Origin: Desulfobulbus alkaliphilus | Lineage (GTDB): Bacteria; Desulfobacterota; Desulfobulbia; Desulfobulbales; Desulfobulbaceae | Assembly (NCBI RefSeq): GCF_016918545.1 | Contig: NZ_JAFFQC010000029.1 | Span: forward strand, 1 to 46,148 | Length of the DNA stretch: 46,148 nt | Direction of reading: 5' to 3' | Shown: positions 1-7,280 of the stretch, piece after piece | Numbering within the stretch: position 1 is the first letter of the stretch | Layout of the letters: each line of letters starts with the position of its first letter | Made by a program: the position numbers and the translations under genes | Notes under the pieces: model-generated | The model's input: only the letters and a program-made list of their open reading frames with translations | Told to the model about the DNA's origin: nothing | Databases searched by the model: none

Positions 1-42
1 CTCGGTGATGGATAACTGGGAAAGTGTGGGAGAGTTTTTCAT
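1..42 (-). CDS. 5' end of an unidentified gene running off the left edge
   Basis: A minus-strand ATG is preceded by a good ribosome binding site (GGAGG, about 7 nt upstream), and 14 codons stay open to the window edge. The visible peptide, MKNSPTLSQLSITE, is too short to assign. The start is inferred from the ribosome binding site alone, so this could be a chance reading frame. Confidence 0.35.
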   Translation of the reverse strand, partial: MKNSPTLSQLSITE

Positions 43-224
43 CGGCAATCCTCCATGAATTAAAATGAAGGACCGATTGTAACCGAACTGCATTGCCTCT
101 TCATGGCAGGCTTACCGAAAGGACACAGATTTTTATTTTGTGGATCGCCAGGAAAACCTTGTACCCAATAAAATCGCCAATCTCACCTTTGATCACGACT
201 GGTCGTCGATGCGAGCCTGGATTC

Positions 225-552
225 CGCGTAGGAAGGCAAAGGACGCCTAGAGCTGCTGGACTTATAGTAAAATAAATATTATACTTTTTGATAATTCCTT
301 GGCAATTACCAACTTCAAACGCTTGCCGAAGTGATTAGTTGGGTGAGGAAAAGAGAAACATACGGAGTCTAAAGCTCCATGTTTTTTTATTGAGTCATGC
401 AAGGAGTGAGAACAATGGGTACGCTGGCAGATGACAATACACTAAAGAATCTCCTCAAGCAGGCCCTCATGGAAGTACTAGAAGAGAATAAGGACGTAGT
501 GCGTGATCTCCTGATGGAGGCCATGGAAGATACGGCCTTAATCCATGCCATC
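225..552 (+). repeat. Left arm of a ~330-bp inverted repeat
   Basis: This stretch recurs, inverted and diverged, at 8440-8765. Matching blocks include a degenerate F1 palindrome end, the AT-rich stretch AATAAATATTATA, the leader containing TACGGAGTCTAAAGCTCCATG, and the first ~45 codons of the RelB-like antitoxin gene. The arms are oriented head-to-head around ~7.9 kb of TA loci. From the left-edge gene to here (43-224) I see nothing else recognisable. Confidence 0.8.
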
Positions 553-630
553 GAGGAAGGGGAAAGCTCCGGTGAGGCCGATAGAGATGAAATTTTCGAG
601 ATCTTACAAGGAGTCCAAAGGACTTCATGA
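415..630 (+). CDS. RelB-like antitoxin of a type II TA pair
   Basis: A small acidic protein of 71 residues, rich in Glu and Asp, whose 3' end overlaps the downstream RelE-type toxin by 4 nt (ATGA). This is the usual coupled antitoxin-toxin layout. The start at MGTLADDN is chosen because AAGGAG lies about 9 nt upstream; an in-frame ATG six codons earlier has no such site. The protein is probably mostly helical (residues 8-45) and no DNA-binding motif is obvious. A second, frameshifted copy of this gene lies at 8383-8575 on the other strand. The antitoxin role is inferred from position, size and charge. Confidence 0.7.
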   Translation: MGTLADDNTLKNLLKQALMEVLEENKDVVRDLLMEAMEDTALIHAIEEGESSGEADRDEIFEILQGVQRTS

Positions 631-896
631 AGGTTCGGTTCACCAAGAGCTTCGCCAAAGACCTGCGCAATCAAAGGAGGAATCAAAACCTTCTCCAGCA
701 GGTTCAAAAGGCTATCGAACAGGTCGAACAAGCTGAAACTATCATTGAAGTGACTAATCTCAAACAGCTGAAGGCCGAGGGCCGGTACCATCGGATCCGG
801 ATCGGCGATTATCGTCTTGGCCTAACCATCGAAAACGACCTGATCACTTTTGTCAGATTCTTGCACCGTAGAAAAATCTATCGCTTCTTTCCGTGA
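627..896 (+). CDS. RelE/ParE-superfamily mRNA interferase toxin
   Basis: An 89-residue basic protein. It has the RelE fold pattern: N-terminal VRFTKSFAKDLRN, a central Leu/Lys helix, then the strand-turn-strand block GRYHRIRIGDYRLGL, and a C-terminal FLHRRKIYRFFP with the basic and aromatic residues typical of RelE nucleases. Family members cleave mRNA in the ribosomal A site and are neutralised by the antitoxin encoded just upstream. Translation is coupled by a 4-nt overlap. An F1 palindrome begins within 10 nt of the stop. The assignment rests on motif pattern and context; I cannot separate RelE from YafQ/ParE subfamilies by eye. Confidence 0.85.
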   Translation: MKVRFTKSFAKDLRNQRRNQNLLQQVQKAIEQVEQAETIIEVTNLKQLKAEGRYHRIRIGDYRLGLTIENDLITFVRFLHRRKIYRFFP

Positions 897-903
897 ATTT
901 ATT

Positions 904-991
904 AAAAAAAAGGACAAAAGAGGGGTCAAGTCTGCTTTTGGCTTTTATTGAAAACTGCGTGTGCAGGCAAAAAGACGCCTGCACACCCTAC
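904..991 (+). repeat. F1 repeat (leader plus palindrome)
   Basis: A leader (AGGGGTCAAGTCTGC, then TTTTGGCTTTTATTG) is followed by a 10-bp-armed palindrome, GTGTGCAGGC (959-968) and GCCTGCACAC (977-986), ending in CCTAC. The same unit recurs at 5108, 6016, 11621 and, inverted, at 8741 and 9994. It starts just after the toxin stop codon. The family resembles REP-type intergenic repeats. Confidence 0.85.
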
Positions 992-1112
992 AACCACTAC
1001 AACCACTTGCCGGGTCCAGGCAAAAGATCATCTGACCTGAGAACCAGGTAACCGTTCGCCAGCACTCTATCCATGGACGATCAGGCTGACAGTGTACGGC
1101 CGAAATAGATGA

Positions 1113-1275
1113 TCATACGCCAGGGTATAATCTCGGAAACTATCTTTCGACTGCATCATTCGGAAAAGCCAGCGTGAGCGGAGCACGGGAGTACTGGACT
1201 TAAAATAGCCTTTTTTGATTAGATCTGAAACGACGTTGCGGGCCATACGTTCACAATAGCCGGTGATTTCTCAGT
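1113..1275 (-). pseudogene. 3' fragment of a second fic-family gene (frameshifted)
   Basis: Read on the minus strand, one frame gives EITGYCERMARNVVSDLI followed by KKGYFKSSTP. A one-base frame change then gives APLTLAFPNDAVER, an amber codon, and FPRLYPGV before a stop. This order (GYxER.ARNVV, small helix, STP..APL.LAFP, FP.LYP) is the winged-helix C-terminus of Fic proteins that carry the MNCYYSNLIEGH-type N-terminus. It is not part of the intact fic gene that follows. The matching kind of N-terminal fragment lies at 9821-9993. A frameshift and an internal stop make it a dead remnant. The rest of 992-1425 holds nothing I recognise. Confidence 0.75.
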
Positions 1276-1425
1276 GCACCCTCTACGGACGAGCAGGCTG
1301 CGGTGCAGTCACCATGCAGCCTTTTGCTTGAACCCGATGAACGTATCATTTCTTGCCATTGTAGAAAACCAATTGGCAAAAATCAATGGCAGCAACTATT
1401 TGCCTCAATAATACGGAATTTTGCT

Positions 1426-1454
1426 TTGCTCTTGCGGCGAAAAGCATCTATAAT
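1426..1454 (+). promoter_or_regulatory. Sigma-70-like promoter of fic
   Basis: A perfect TATAAT (1449-1454) lies 17 bp downstream of TTGCTC (1426-1431). A transcript would start near 1461, about 20 nt before the chosen ATG. This supports that start over an upstream in-frame ATG at 1303, which lies before the promoter. Confidence 0.6.
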
Positions 1455-1479
1455 CACCTTAAATAATGCGGTGATTAAT

Positions 1480-2589
1480 ATGTGGATACACAACCATCAA
1501 AACTGGCCACACTTCACCTGGGAAGCTGGTGCACTGGCGCTCAAGCTTGCCGACATTCGCCATCGACAAGGCAGATTACTCGGCCGCATGGAGGGGCTTG
1601 GTTTTGAACTTAAGCGCGAAGCAAGCCTCAGCACGCTGACCAATGATGTAGTGAAATCGTCGGCCATTGAGGGTGAACACCTGGACATACTCGAGGTACG
1701 TTCATCCATTGCCCGCCGTCTCGGCCTTGATATCGCAGGTCTTGTCCCTGCCGGCCGTGATGTCGAAAGCATTGTCGAAATGATGCTCGATGCTACACAG
1801 TTGTTTGCAAAACCTCTGACCAAAGAGCGGTTTTGCGGCTGGCACGCAGCACTGTTTCCAACTGGACATAGTGGTATGCGCCGTATTACAGTCGGTGACT
1901 GGCGCCCAAGTGGCGCCGGCCCCATGCAGGTTGTTTCAGGCCCAATAGGCCGAGAAAAAGTCCATTTCGAAGCACCGAGTGCCGAGAGGCTGGAACATGA
2001 GATGGCGGTTTTCTTAGAGTGGTTTGACAAGCAGGGTACTATTGATCCGGTGATTAAGTCCGCCATTGCCCATCTCTGGTTTGTGACTCTCCATCCCTTT
2101 GAAGACGGCAATGGTCGTATTGCCAGAGCGATCAGCGATATGGCATTGGCGCGAGCCGATGGCATACCGGATCGTTTTTATAGCATGACTAAGCAAATTG
2201 AGATTGAGCGTACAATCTATTACGTCCAACTGGAACAACAACAACGCAGCACGCCGGAAATCACTGGGTGGCTCGAATGGTTTTTGGATTGTCTAGGCCG
2301 AGCGATATCGAGTGCCGAGAAGACGCACGGCAGTATCATGTTCAAAGCACGGCTTTGGAACAGGATCAATAGAATACCGATCAATGAGCGGCAACGTTTG
2401 ATCATCAATCGCATGCTGGAAGATGATTTCAAGGGAAAAATGAACACATCCAAATATGCTAAACTGGTCAAGTGTTCGAAGGACACAGCATTGCGAGATA
2501 TTCAATATTTGACAGCACAAGGTATTTTTGTACAGAACTCCGGTGGCGGCCGTAGCACAAGTTACCGATTGACTGACGAGGTTACGTGA
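1480..2589 (+). CDS. fic: Fic family protein (DUF4172-type N-terminus, AMPylase-like)
   Basis: A 369-residue protein. The N-terminal ~120 residues match the DUF4172 type (W..F.WE, RQG.LLGRMEGLGF, then DVVKSSAIEGE). The SSAIEG motif at residues 60-65 fits the autoinhibitory (S/T)xxxE(G/N) helix that blocks the ATP site. The catalytic Fic motif HPFEDGNGRIAR starts near residue 205 and is complete, so nucleotidyl (usually AMP) transfer to a target hydroxyl is expected. A C-terminal winged-helix segment (SKDTALRDIQYL, GGGRSTSYRL) suggests DNA contact or self-regulation. Because the inhibitory helix is internal, no separate antitoxin is expected and none is adjacent. The start at MWIHNHQNW is chosen from the promoter just upstream and from the family N-terminus. 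Its 3' half is duplicated at 10094-10618. Confidence 0.9.
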   Translation: MWIHNHQNWPHFTWEAGALALKLADIRHRQGRLLGRMEGLGFELKREASLSTLTNDVVKSSAIEGEHLDILEVRSSIARRLGLDIAGLVPAGRDVESIVEMMLDATQLFAKPLTKERFCGWHAALFPTGHSGMRRITVGDWRPSGAGPMQVVSGPIGREKVHFEAPSAERLEHEMAVFLEWFDKQGTIDPVIKSAIAHLWFVTLHPFEDGNGRIARAISDMALARADGIPDRFYSMTKQIEIERTIYYVQLEQQQRSTPEITGWLEWFLDCLGRAISSAEKTHGSIMFKARLWNRINRIPINERQRLIINRMLEDDFKGKMNTSKYAKLVKCSKDTALRDIQYLTAQGIFVQNSGGGRSTSYRLTDEVT

Positions 2590-2600
2590 GCGCAGATGCC

Positions 2601-2637
2601 GCGTGAGCAGGCAGAAAGACGCCGGCACCCCCTACAA
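2601..2637 (+). repeat. Degenerate F1 palindrome after fic
   Basis: CCGCGTGAGCAGGC, AGAAAGAC, then GCCGGCACCCCCTAC: an F1-type palindrome with mismatches, starting 11 nt after the fic stop. It is copied together with the fic 3' end at 10582-10618. Confidence 0.65.
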
Positions 2638-2752
2638 CTACAAACTCACAGATCCAGGCTGGCGCTACAATCTACCCTTGCCTCTTTCCACCAGGCGGTC
2701 CACATTATTAATAACATATGCCAAGGCCAATGCTTTTGAGATGGAGGAAATC

Positions 2753-2992
2753 ATGCAAACCGAAAGACACGTCAAGCTTTTCAAGAATGGGAGAAACCAG
2801 GCGCTGCGTATACCCCGTGAGTATGAATTGCCGGGAGATGAGGCGGTGATACGCAAAGAAGGAAACAAATTGATTATCGAACCTGTTCAACATCGTTCCC
2901 TGTTGAAGGTCATAGCCAGCTGGCAGCCTTTGCCTGAAACTTTCCCTGATGTTGATGCAGAGTTATTGCCATTGGATGATATCGAGTTGTGA
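2753..2992 (+). CDS. vapB: VapB/VagC-type AbrB-fold antitoxin
   Basis: A 79-residue protein with the SpoVT-AbrB/VagC pattern: VKLFKNGRNQALRIPREYELPGDEAVIRKEG, shown here in outline, followed by an acidic C-terminus that would wrap the toxin. Family members bind their own promoter as swapped-hairpin dimers and neutralise a PIN-domain ribonuclease. GGAGG lies about 6 nt before the chosen ATG. The downstream vapC starts 1 nt after this stop codon, so the pair is an operon. A paralogue with the same fold is at 4105-4335. Confidence 0.88.
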   Translation: MQTERHVKLFKNGRNQALRIPREYELPGDEAVIRKEGNKLIIEPVQHRSLLKVIASWQPLPETFPDVDAELLPLDDIEL

Positions 2993-2993
2993 A

Positions 2994-3401
2994 ATGGTAG
3001 ATTTTACCTATCTTTTGGATACCAATATCCTCTCCAATCTGCTACGCCATCCGGCCGGTAGTGTTGCCCGGCGGATTGCTGAAAAGGGTGAAAATACGGT
3101 GTGCACAAGCATTGTTGTGGCTTGTGAATTACGTTTTGGAGCGGAGAAAAAAAAATCTGCAGTCCTTGGTGCGCGAGTTGAAGAATTGCTCACGGTCCTT
3201 GATGTCCTTGCCTTGGATGTCGATACAGATTTTCATTATGCCCAGATTCGTGCCACATTAGAAACGGCGGGTACTCCCATAGGTCCCAATGACTTGCTCA
3301 TTGCGGCCCACGCCCGGTCGCTCGACCTGATCCTCGTTTCCGCGAATGTTGGAGATTTTTCCCGTGTTCCGGGGTTAACAGTGGAAAACTGGCTTGAATA
3401 G
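2994..3401 (+). CDS. vapC: VapC-type PIN-domain ribonuclease toxin
   Basis: A 135-residue PIN domain. The Mg-binding acids are visible: Asp9 in LLDTN, Glu45 in ACELRFGA, Asp100 in IGPNDLLIAAHA, and the SANVGDF block near residues 116-122. VapC proteins cut specific RNAs, often initiator tRNA or rRNA. The start at MVDFTYLLDTN is chosen because it gives the family N-terminus and follows the antitoxin stop by one base; an upstream in-frame ATG inside vapB is not needed. All catalytic positions are intact, unlike the neighbouring minus-strand copy. An F1 palindrome begins within 5 nt of the stop. Confidence 0.9.
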   Translation: MVDFTYLLDTNILSNLLRHPAGSVARRIAEKGENTVCTSIVVACELRFGAEKKKSAVLGARVEELLTVLDVLALDVDTDFHYAQIRATLETAGTPIGPNDLLIAAHARSLDLILVSANVGDFSRVPGLTVENWLE

Positions 3402-3405
3402 AATC

Positions 3406-3442
3406 CGCGTGCGCAAACGATACAGCCGTTTGCACACCCTAC
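3406..3442 (+). repeat. F1 palindrome after vapC
   Basis: CGCGTGCGCAAACGATACAG followed by CCGTTTGCACACCCTACC. It is the GTGGGCAAACG/CGTTTGCCCAC variant of F1 with small mismatches, starting 4 nt after the vapC stop. Confidence 0.8.
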
Positions 3443-3476
3443 CAAACTCCTTCGGTGTCGAATGGTTACCCTTTTT

Positions 3477-3879
3477 TCAGGATTGAATCCAATTTTCCAG
3501 GCGCAGATTGTCAATTCTGGCAAATTCCTTGGTATTATTGGTCACCAAAGTTATATCCCGTGATCTCGCCAGCCCCGCGATAAGGAGGTCGTAGGGCCCG
3601 ATGGGAGTGCCTTTTTTTTCAAGATCAGCCCGAATGACCGCAGCGTCGGCAGCGGCACGACGGTCTATGTCAAGGAGGGTAAGTGGCAGGAGAAACCTGG
3701 CAAGGGCATCCAGAGTCCGTTGGATCTGTTGGCTTTTTTGTGCTCCATACTCAAGCTCGAAGAGCGTGATGGTAGAGATGGCAACGTTTTGCGGTGAGTG
3801 TTGCCTGAATTGTTCAAGGACTTCCGGTGGTCGTTTTTTAATAAGATAGATACAGATGTTGGTAGCAAGCAGATAGCGT
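3477..3879 (-). pseudogene. vapC: vapC-type PIN toxin, start lost to an F2 element and catalytic Asp changed
   Basis: The body is a typical VapC: RYLLATNICIYLIKKRP, FELEYGAQKS, IGPYDLLIAGLARSRD, TNNTKEFARI, LENW. Two defects are visible. The ATG expected directly before CGC-TAT (Arg-Tyr) is gone, because an F2 repeat begins at exactly that point. The first catalytic acid of LLDTN is Ala (GCT for GAT). An upstream GTG inside the F2 element keeps the frame open and could give a longer protein, but without the first metal ligand it would be inactive. Its antitoxin partner lies on the other side of the F2 element. Confidence 0.8.
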
Positions 3880-4098
3880 CCTGAATCCGTGACGGCTGGA
3901 GTCTTGTTTGGAGTACATTTCACTGTCAATAGGTTACAAATGCGGCGATTTTCTTTGCAATATCTCGTCACCCGCCGCCCTTCGGGGCGTTCGTCCGCAC
4001 GCCATCTTCATTGCCCGTAACCGTCCGATAATGTTTACTTTAATCGAACGGTCACGAACAACGAAGCTGACGCACGGACAAACGCTCACGGATCCAGG
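3880..4098 (+). mobile_element. F2 element, full length (219 bp)
   Basis: It begins CCTGAATCCGTGACGG and ends CGCTCACGGATCCAGG. Inside are GGCTGGA pairing with a later CAGCC, and a ~110-bp imperfect palindrome centred on GATAATGTTTACTTTAATCG. It lies between a vapB stop (6 nt away) and the truncated vapC. No protein is encoded and no clean target duplication is visible. Confidence 0.85.
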
Positions 4099-4104
4099 AG
4101 TGTA

Positions 4105-4335
4105 TCAAAAAGAATCTCTCTTTTGCATATCCGGCTGTTCTCGTCCGCTTGCCAAGAAATCCTCAGGAAAATCGGCAAGTGACTCAAATAACGAATCCCA
4201 TGTTGTTTCCAGCGGCTCCAGAATGATTTGGTTGCCCCGTTGAGATATTTTTACCATATTCCCAGGCATTTTGAATTTTTTTGGGAGTCGTACAGCCTGT
4301 GAATTTCCATTTTGAAAAAGTTTAGCGGTTTCCAT
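4105..4335 (-). CDS. vapB: VapB/VagC-type AbrB-fold antitoxin
   Basis: A 76-residue protein with AKLFQNGNSQAVRLPKKF, then PGNMVKISQRGNQIILEP, and an acidic tail. This is the VagC/VapB form of the SpoVT-AbrB fold. AAGGAGGG about 7 nt before the ATG marks the start; longer in-frame starts have none. The gene appears intact but its partner toxin downstream is cut by an F2 insertion beginning 6 nt after this stop. It may persist as an orphan antitoxin, perhaps cross-protecting against the related VapC at 2994-3401. An AT-rich 8-3-8 palindrome in the promoter region is a likely self-operator. Confidence 0.87.
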   Translation of the reverse strand: METAKLFQNGNSQAVRLPKKFKMPGNMVKISQRGNQIILEPLETTWDSLFESLADFPEDFLASGREQPDMQKRDSF

Positions 4336-4352
4336 ATCGCGCCCTCCTTTTA

Positions 4353-4371
4353 TATATATTATTAATATATA
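4353..4371. promoter_or_regulatory. Palindromic operator candidate for vapB
   Basis: TATATATT-ATT-AATATATA is a perfect 8-3-8 inverted repeat 17 nt upstream of the vapB start. AbrB-fold antitoxins usually bind such palindromes over their own promoter. Confidence 0.55.
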
Positions 4372-4531
4372 CCCTGCGGTGTTGAAGATCAATATATTAA
4401 TGGGGAGCATTACGAGTTTGATCCCAATGCGAAACGTTCCTGCTGGTCCCTTGCGACGTAGCGCCGGAATGCTTTGTCCAGTCATTTTACTGGGTGGATT
4501 TGTCGCCGCCAAGCAGCAACAGGAAAACAGG

Positions 4532-4756
4532 TCAATGGACCTCTTTCAGCTTCTCTGCAATCCATACTTTGACAAGTGCTTGGCGGGAAATTCCTAAACG
4601 CTTAGCCTGCTTATCAAGGCCATCGACTACCCATGAGGGAAAATCGATATTCACCCGCTTGCTTTCTTGGTTCACACGGCGAGCTTTGGAAAAATCCAAT
4701 TCACTGGTTATATCTTCGCCAGCTTCGAATTTTGCATCAAATTCCTGAGCTTTCAT
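4532..4756 (-). CDS. brnA: BrnA-type antitoxin
   Basis: A 74-residue protein with the BrnA signature: N-terminal EFDAKFEAGEDITSELDFSKARR, in outline, then RVNIDFPSWVVDGLDKQAKR and LGISRQALVKVWIAEKL at the C-terminus. The second half is the ribbon-helix-helix DNA-binding unit. BrnA represses its operon and neutralises BrnT. The start at MKAQEF is chosen since it overlaps the brnT stop region (20-nt overlap), as is common in brnTA operons. Confidence 0.85.
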   Translation of the reverse strand: MKAQEFDAKFEAGEDITSELDFSKARRVNQESKRVNIDFPSWVVDGLDKQAKRLGISRQALVKVWIAEKLKEVH

Positions 4757-5009
4757 AATACTCCACCTCTTTCTCGCGCGACCGGCGCGCTGAAATGATC
4801 CTGACAGTGTCGCCTCGATACGTAATAACCGCTGACCAATATTTTCCACCGATCTTTCCTATCACAAGGCAACGCCCTTCGTCTTCAACCGTCTTGGCAG
4901 GGATTTCAAGCAGGTCCAAGTCATCCCACAGGCTCTGCGCTTCAACAAAATCGACCCCGTGCTTGTGTTTGTTGCTTTCGCTTTTTTGGGAATCAAATTC
5001 GAACTTCAT
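4737..5009 (-). CDS. brnT: BrnT-type ribonuclease toxin
   Basis: A 90-residue protein with the BrnT pattern: FEFDSQKSESNKHKHGVDF, then EAQSLWDDLDLL, EGRCLVIGKIGGKYWSAVIT and RIISARRSREKEVEYYE. The KH.V.F.EA start and the ISAR+S.+E...YE end are the conserved nuclease-fold blocks. BrnT is a RelE-like ribonuclease. It is first in its operon (toxin before antitoxin), as in other brnTA loci. A short GTATA/TATAC inverted repeat lies just upstream. Confidence 0.87.
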   Translation of the reverse strand: MKFEFDSQKSESNKHKHGVDFVEAQSLWDDLDLLEIPAKTVEDEGRCLVIGKIGGKYWSAVITYRGDTVRIISARRSREKEVEYYESSGI

Positions 5010-5018
5010 GCTTTTAAG

Positions 5019-5033
5019 GTATATTTTTTATAC
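5019..5033. promoter_or_regulatory. Small inverted repeat upstream of brnT
   Basis: GTATA-TTTTT-TATAC ends about 10 nt upstream of the brnT start. It may be a BrnA operator or an AT-rich promoter core; this is inference from position. Confidence 0.35.
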
Positions 5034-5107
5034 TTTTTTGCAACCTAAAAGAGAGGTGCATATTCCGGACGATCCCGGCCATAGGGTCGAAGAAAGGGGG
5101 TCAGAAA

Positions 5108-5180
5108 TGGGGTCAAGTCTGCTTTTGGCTTTTATTGAAAACCGCGTGTGCAGGCCAAAAAGACGCCTGCACACCCTACC
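5108..5180 (+). repeat. F1 repeat (leader plus palindrome)
   Basis: GGGGTCAAGTCTGC leader followed by GTGTGCAGGC and GCCTGCACAC palindrome arms, ending CCTACC. From here the sequence stays nearly identical to 11632 onward, so this copy travelled with the truncated exosortase duplicate. Confidence 0.85.
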
Positions 5181-5287
5181 GGAGCACTGTGAATGTTTCT
5201 TGTTACGTCAATAATACCTACAGGTTGCTGAACGTGCAAGAGGGGCAGGTTGCTGCCAAGCGGTTGTGCCGACATGGAAGTACTTGC

Positions 5288-5976
5288 TCAGGTCTTCCCC
5301 CGGAGGAGTCTGCTTGTCAGCAGCAACAGCAGCAGGCCCAGCACGAAAGTGAACAGACCGGAGAAGTCATGGAGGAAGCCCTGGGCCACCTGCTCGCCAT
5401 AGATGCTGGCCAGGCCGGCGGTGCCGGTGAGGCGGACGATATTGGCGAAGATGGCGATGGGGGCGGCGGCGAAAAAGAGCAGCCATTTTTTCCAGGCGGG
5501 ATAGCCGCTCAACCAGGCAAGGACGGCACTGAGGGCGAACATGGTGGTGAGGGAACGCAGCCCGGAGCAGGCGTCCACTACCTCCAAGGTGGTCTGAGCA
5601 AGATGGAGGACATTGCCTTCGCGAAAGACGGGGATGCCGATCAGGCGGATGACATCCTCGGTAATGGCACTGGAAAACAGCTGCATGGGAAAGGCTATTT
5701 TGTTCCAGAGGATCGCCGGCAGGGGCACCATGAAGATGAGATAGGCTATGGGCAGCAGTAACTTGCGGGTGGCGGCCGTGCCCAGGATAAAAAGAGTGCC
5801 CCCCAGCAGGACAATGATAAGCGAGCTGCGTTGAAGGAAATATTCCGAGCCGACCTTGGCAAGATACAATTGCCCCAGACCGAGCAGCAGCACCAGCAGG
5901 CCCCAGTTGGCGGGAGAGGAACCCGCTTTGTGCAGTTCATCCCGCATGGAGAAAATCATATAAGCACTGATGAGCG
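5288..5976 (-). pseudogene. xrt: 5'-truncated duplicate of the exosortase gene
   Basis: Nearly identical to the 3' three quarters of the gene at 11810-12655. The match breaks at 5976 (after GATGAGCG), corresponding to 12498. The first ~50 residues, including the first membrane segment and the NDNYSHGYF block, are missing. The remaining frame is open and keeps VDACSGLRS, NIVRLTGTA and HDFSG, so the three catalytic positions survive. Without the N-terminus and a proper start it is most likely non-functional, though an internal Met (MIFSMRDEL) could initiate. The duplicated unit includes the F1 repeat and ~180 bp of 3' flank (from 5108). Confidence 0.9.
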
Positions 5977-6015
5977 TAGCAAAAAAGAGGGTCAGGCCTA
6001 GAAGATTGTAAGATC

Positions 6016-6106
6016 AAAAAAAGGACAAAAAAAGAAGTCAAGTATGCTTTTGGCTTTAATTGAGATTTCGCGTGGGCAAACGATACGGCCGTTTGCCCAC
6101 GTTACA
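6016..6106 (+). repeat. F1 repeat (leader plus palindrome)
   Basis: A diverged leader (GAAGTCAAGTATGC) is followed by GTGGGCAAACG (6072-6082) and CGTTTGCCCAC (6090-6100), an 11-bp perfect pair. It lies between the truncated exosortase copy and hicA, about 40 nt past the hicA stop. Confidence 0.85.
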
Positions 6107-6147
6107 ACTTTCTCTTTCCGGACAGAATCAGACAAAGTATCTTTTAT

Positions 6148-6327
6148 TTATTCTGCGTTGAGATTCTTCAAAATTTTCTTTGCTAAGGGTTCTTTTATTT
6201 CGTTATGCCGAGGAACAGTTTCAATCGCACCGTTCTTCGGATTTATCCAAAGTGCATGTGAAGCGCCTTCTCGTTTCAGGTAGCAACCCGCTATTCTCAA
6301 TCTTCTGTCCAAATCTCGACGCTTCAT
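6148..6327 (-). CDS. hicA: HicA mRNA interferase toxin (59 aa)
   Basis: A short gene starting MKRRDLDRRLRIAGCYLKRE, then GASHALWINPKNGAIETVPR and HNEIKEPLAKKILKNL. This is the HicA double-stranded-RNA-binding-like fold. The GASH segment carries the conserved catalytic His, followed by the expected strand and the VPRHNEI block. HicA cuts mRNA and tmRNA. Its ATG overlaps the hicB stop (ATGA), so translation is coupled. Here hicB comes first; both orders are known. Size and all conserved blocks are normal. Confidence 0.93.
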   Translation of the reverse strand: MKRRDLDRRLRIAGCYLKREGASHALWINPKNGAIETVPRHNEIKEPLAKKILKNLNAE

Positions 6328-6542
6328 CCTACCATCACTGTATCTTGGATAGCATCGTCTGGAAGTCCGCGAATAATGTCAGCCTTTCGGTCTTCTAAAA
6401 GTAACTCTATAGCCTCTCGAAGATTATTTTTCGCATCCTCTATTGTTTCGCCCTGCCCATTTGCGCCTGGCACTTCCGGGCAAATAGCCCAAAAGCCACC
6501 TTCAGGTGCCGGCTCAATTATGGCGGTAAATTCTGCTTTCAT
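6324..6542 (-). CDS. hicB: HicB antitoxin
   Basis: A 72-residue protein with the HicB partial RNase H-like fold: FTAIIEPAPEGGFWAICPE, VPGANGQGETIEDAKNNL, REAIELLLED. The P.V.G...G.T.EEA..N..EAI motif is diagnostic. It neutralises HicA, encoded immediately downstream with a 4-nt overlap. GAGGAG lies about 7 nt before the ATG, which decides this start over longer in-frame options. The short C-terminus has no separate HTH or ribbon-helix-helix domain, so operon regulation may be weak or indirect. Confidence 0.92.
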   Translation of the reverse strand: MKAEFTAIIEPAPEGGFWAICPEVPGANGQGETIEDAKNNLREAIELLLEDRKADIIRGLPDDAIQDTVMVG

Positions 6543-6635
6543 TATAATCTCCTCTTTTTGTAAGCTGATTGGGTCAGAACAAGGGGGCGAGTCAATGCTG
6601 CTGATGGCGACCATGGTCTGGCCGCTTTTGGCAAA

Positions 6636-6980
6636 TTATTTCCCTACTTTGTGGGTGCCTTGAAGAAATTCCATCAAGAGGGCTTCATAATCTCTGCCCC
6701 CATAAAAGATATTGAGAATAACGACGGCCTGTCTTGCTTCATCCACGATGAAGGCCGCCACCGCTTTTTTATCGATAGGCGCGACCCTTAAATACTCCAT
6801 GAGATCGTCGCGACGGTGCCCCCGAAGAGGAGCGGTTTCCAATTCATAACATTTCTGGCGGAGCTTTTCGATGTATGCCCATGCCCGTTCAGGGAAACCG
6901 CTTTTGTCCGCAATAAAACCGTAGATGGCCTCGAGGTCGTTGACAGCATCCGGCATCAGATACACATCATATTTTTTCAT
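6636..6980 (-). CDS. parE: ParE-type toxin (RelE/ParE superfamily)
   Basis: A 114-residue protein: YDVYLMPDAVNDLEAIYGFI, then a helix ending YIEKLRQKCYELE, TAPLRGHRRDDL, and the C-terminal strands AAFIVDEARQAVVILNIFYGGRDYEALL. The P.A..DL..I..FI start and I..IFYGGRDYE end are typical of ParE/RelE proteins. ParE members poison DNA gyrase and related ones cut mRNA; the target cannot be told here. It overlaps parD by 14 nt and follows it in the operon. Confidence 0.88.
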   Translation of the reverse strand: MKKYDVYLMPDAVNDLEAIYGFIADKSGFPERAWAYIEKLRQKCYELETAPLRGHRRDDLMEYLRVAPIDKKAVAAFIVDEARQAVVILNIFYGGRDYEALLMEFLQGTHKVGK

Positions 6981-7260
6981 TAACCGCCAGTTTCATTCGC
7001 TGTTGGTGCATCCGCTCGATAGCTTTGAAGGCATCTTCAACCGGCACAGGATTGCCGCTTTGCGCCGAGGCTGTCAGGCGACTGCGAATGAGCGCAATCC
7101 GCGTCGCGTGCTCCTCTTGTTGCTTTTCCCAACAGCGCAAGGCTTCCCTGATAACCTCGCTTGTCGATCCGTAGGCTCCGGATTGCACCTTGTCCTTAAT
7201 CGTAGCGAGCATGTCGGGCGGCAGCGTGATCGTGACCCTTTCCGCATTTTCTTTTTGCAT
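6967..7260 (-). CDS. parD: ParD-type ribbon-helix-helix antitoxin
   Basis: A 97-residue protein. ERVTITLPPDMLATIKDKVQ then SGAYGSTSEVIREALRCWE is the classic ParD/CopG N-terminal DNA-binding unit. The C-terminal half is charged and helical and would bind the toxin. GGGAG about 10 nt upstream supports this ATG. The perfect palindrome GTATGAT-AAA-ATCATAC 20 nt upstream is a likely operator. Order and overlap with the toxin gene are standard. Confidence 0.9.
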   Translation of the reverse strand: MQKENAERVTITLPPDMLATIKDKVQSGAYGSTSEVIREALRCWEKQQEEHATRIALIRSRLTASAQSGNPVPVEDAFKAIERMHQQRMKLAVNEKI

Positions 7261-7280
7261 GGTTGAGCTCCCTGTGGTGA

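Noticed and set aside
1303-1479. N-terminal extension of Fic from an earlier ATG
   Set aside because: The -10 box lies inside it, and the added 59 residues do not match the family N-terminus.
3477-3971. Active VapC starting at a GTG inside the F2 element
   Set aside because: The first metal-binding Asp is Ala, the start lies in repeat sequence, and no ribosome binding site is apparent.
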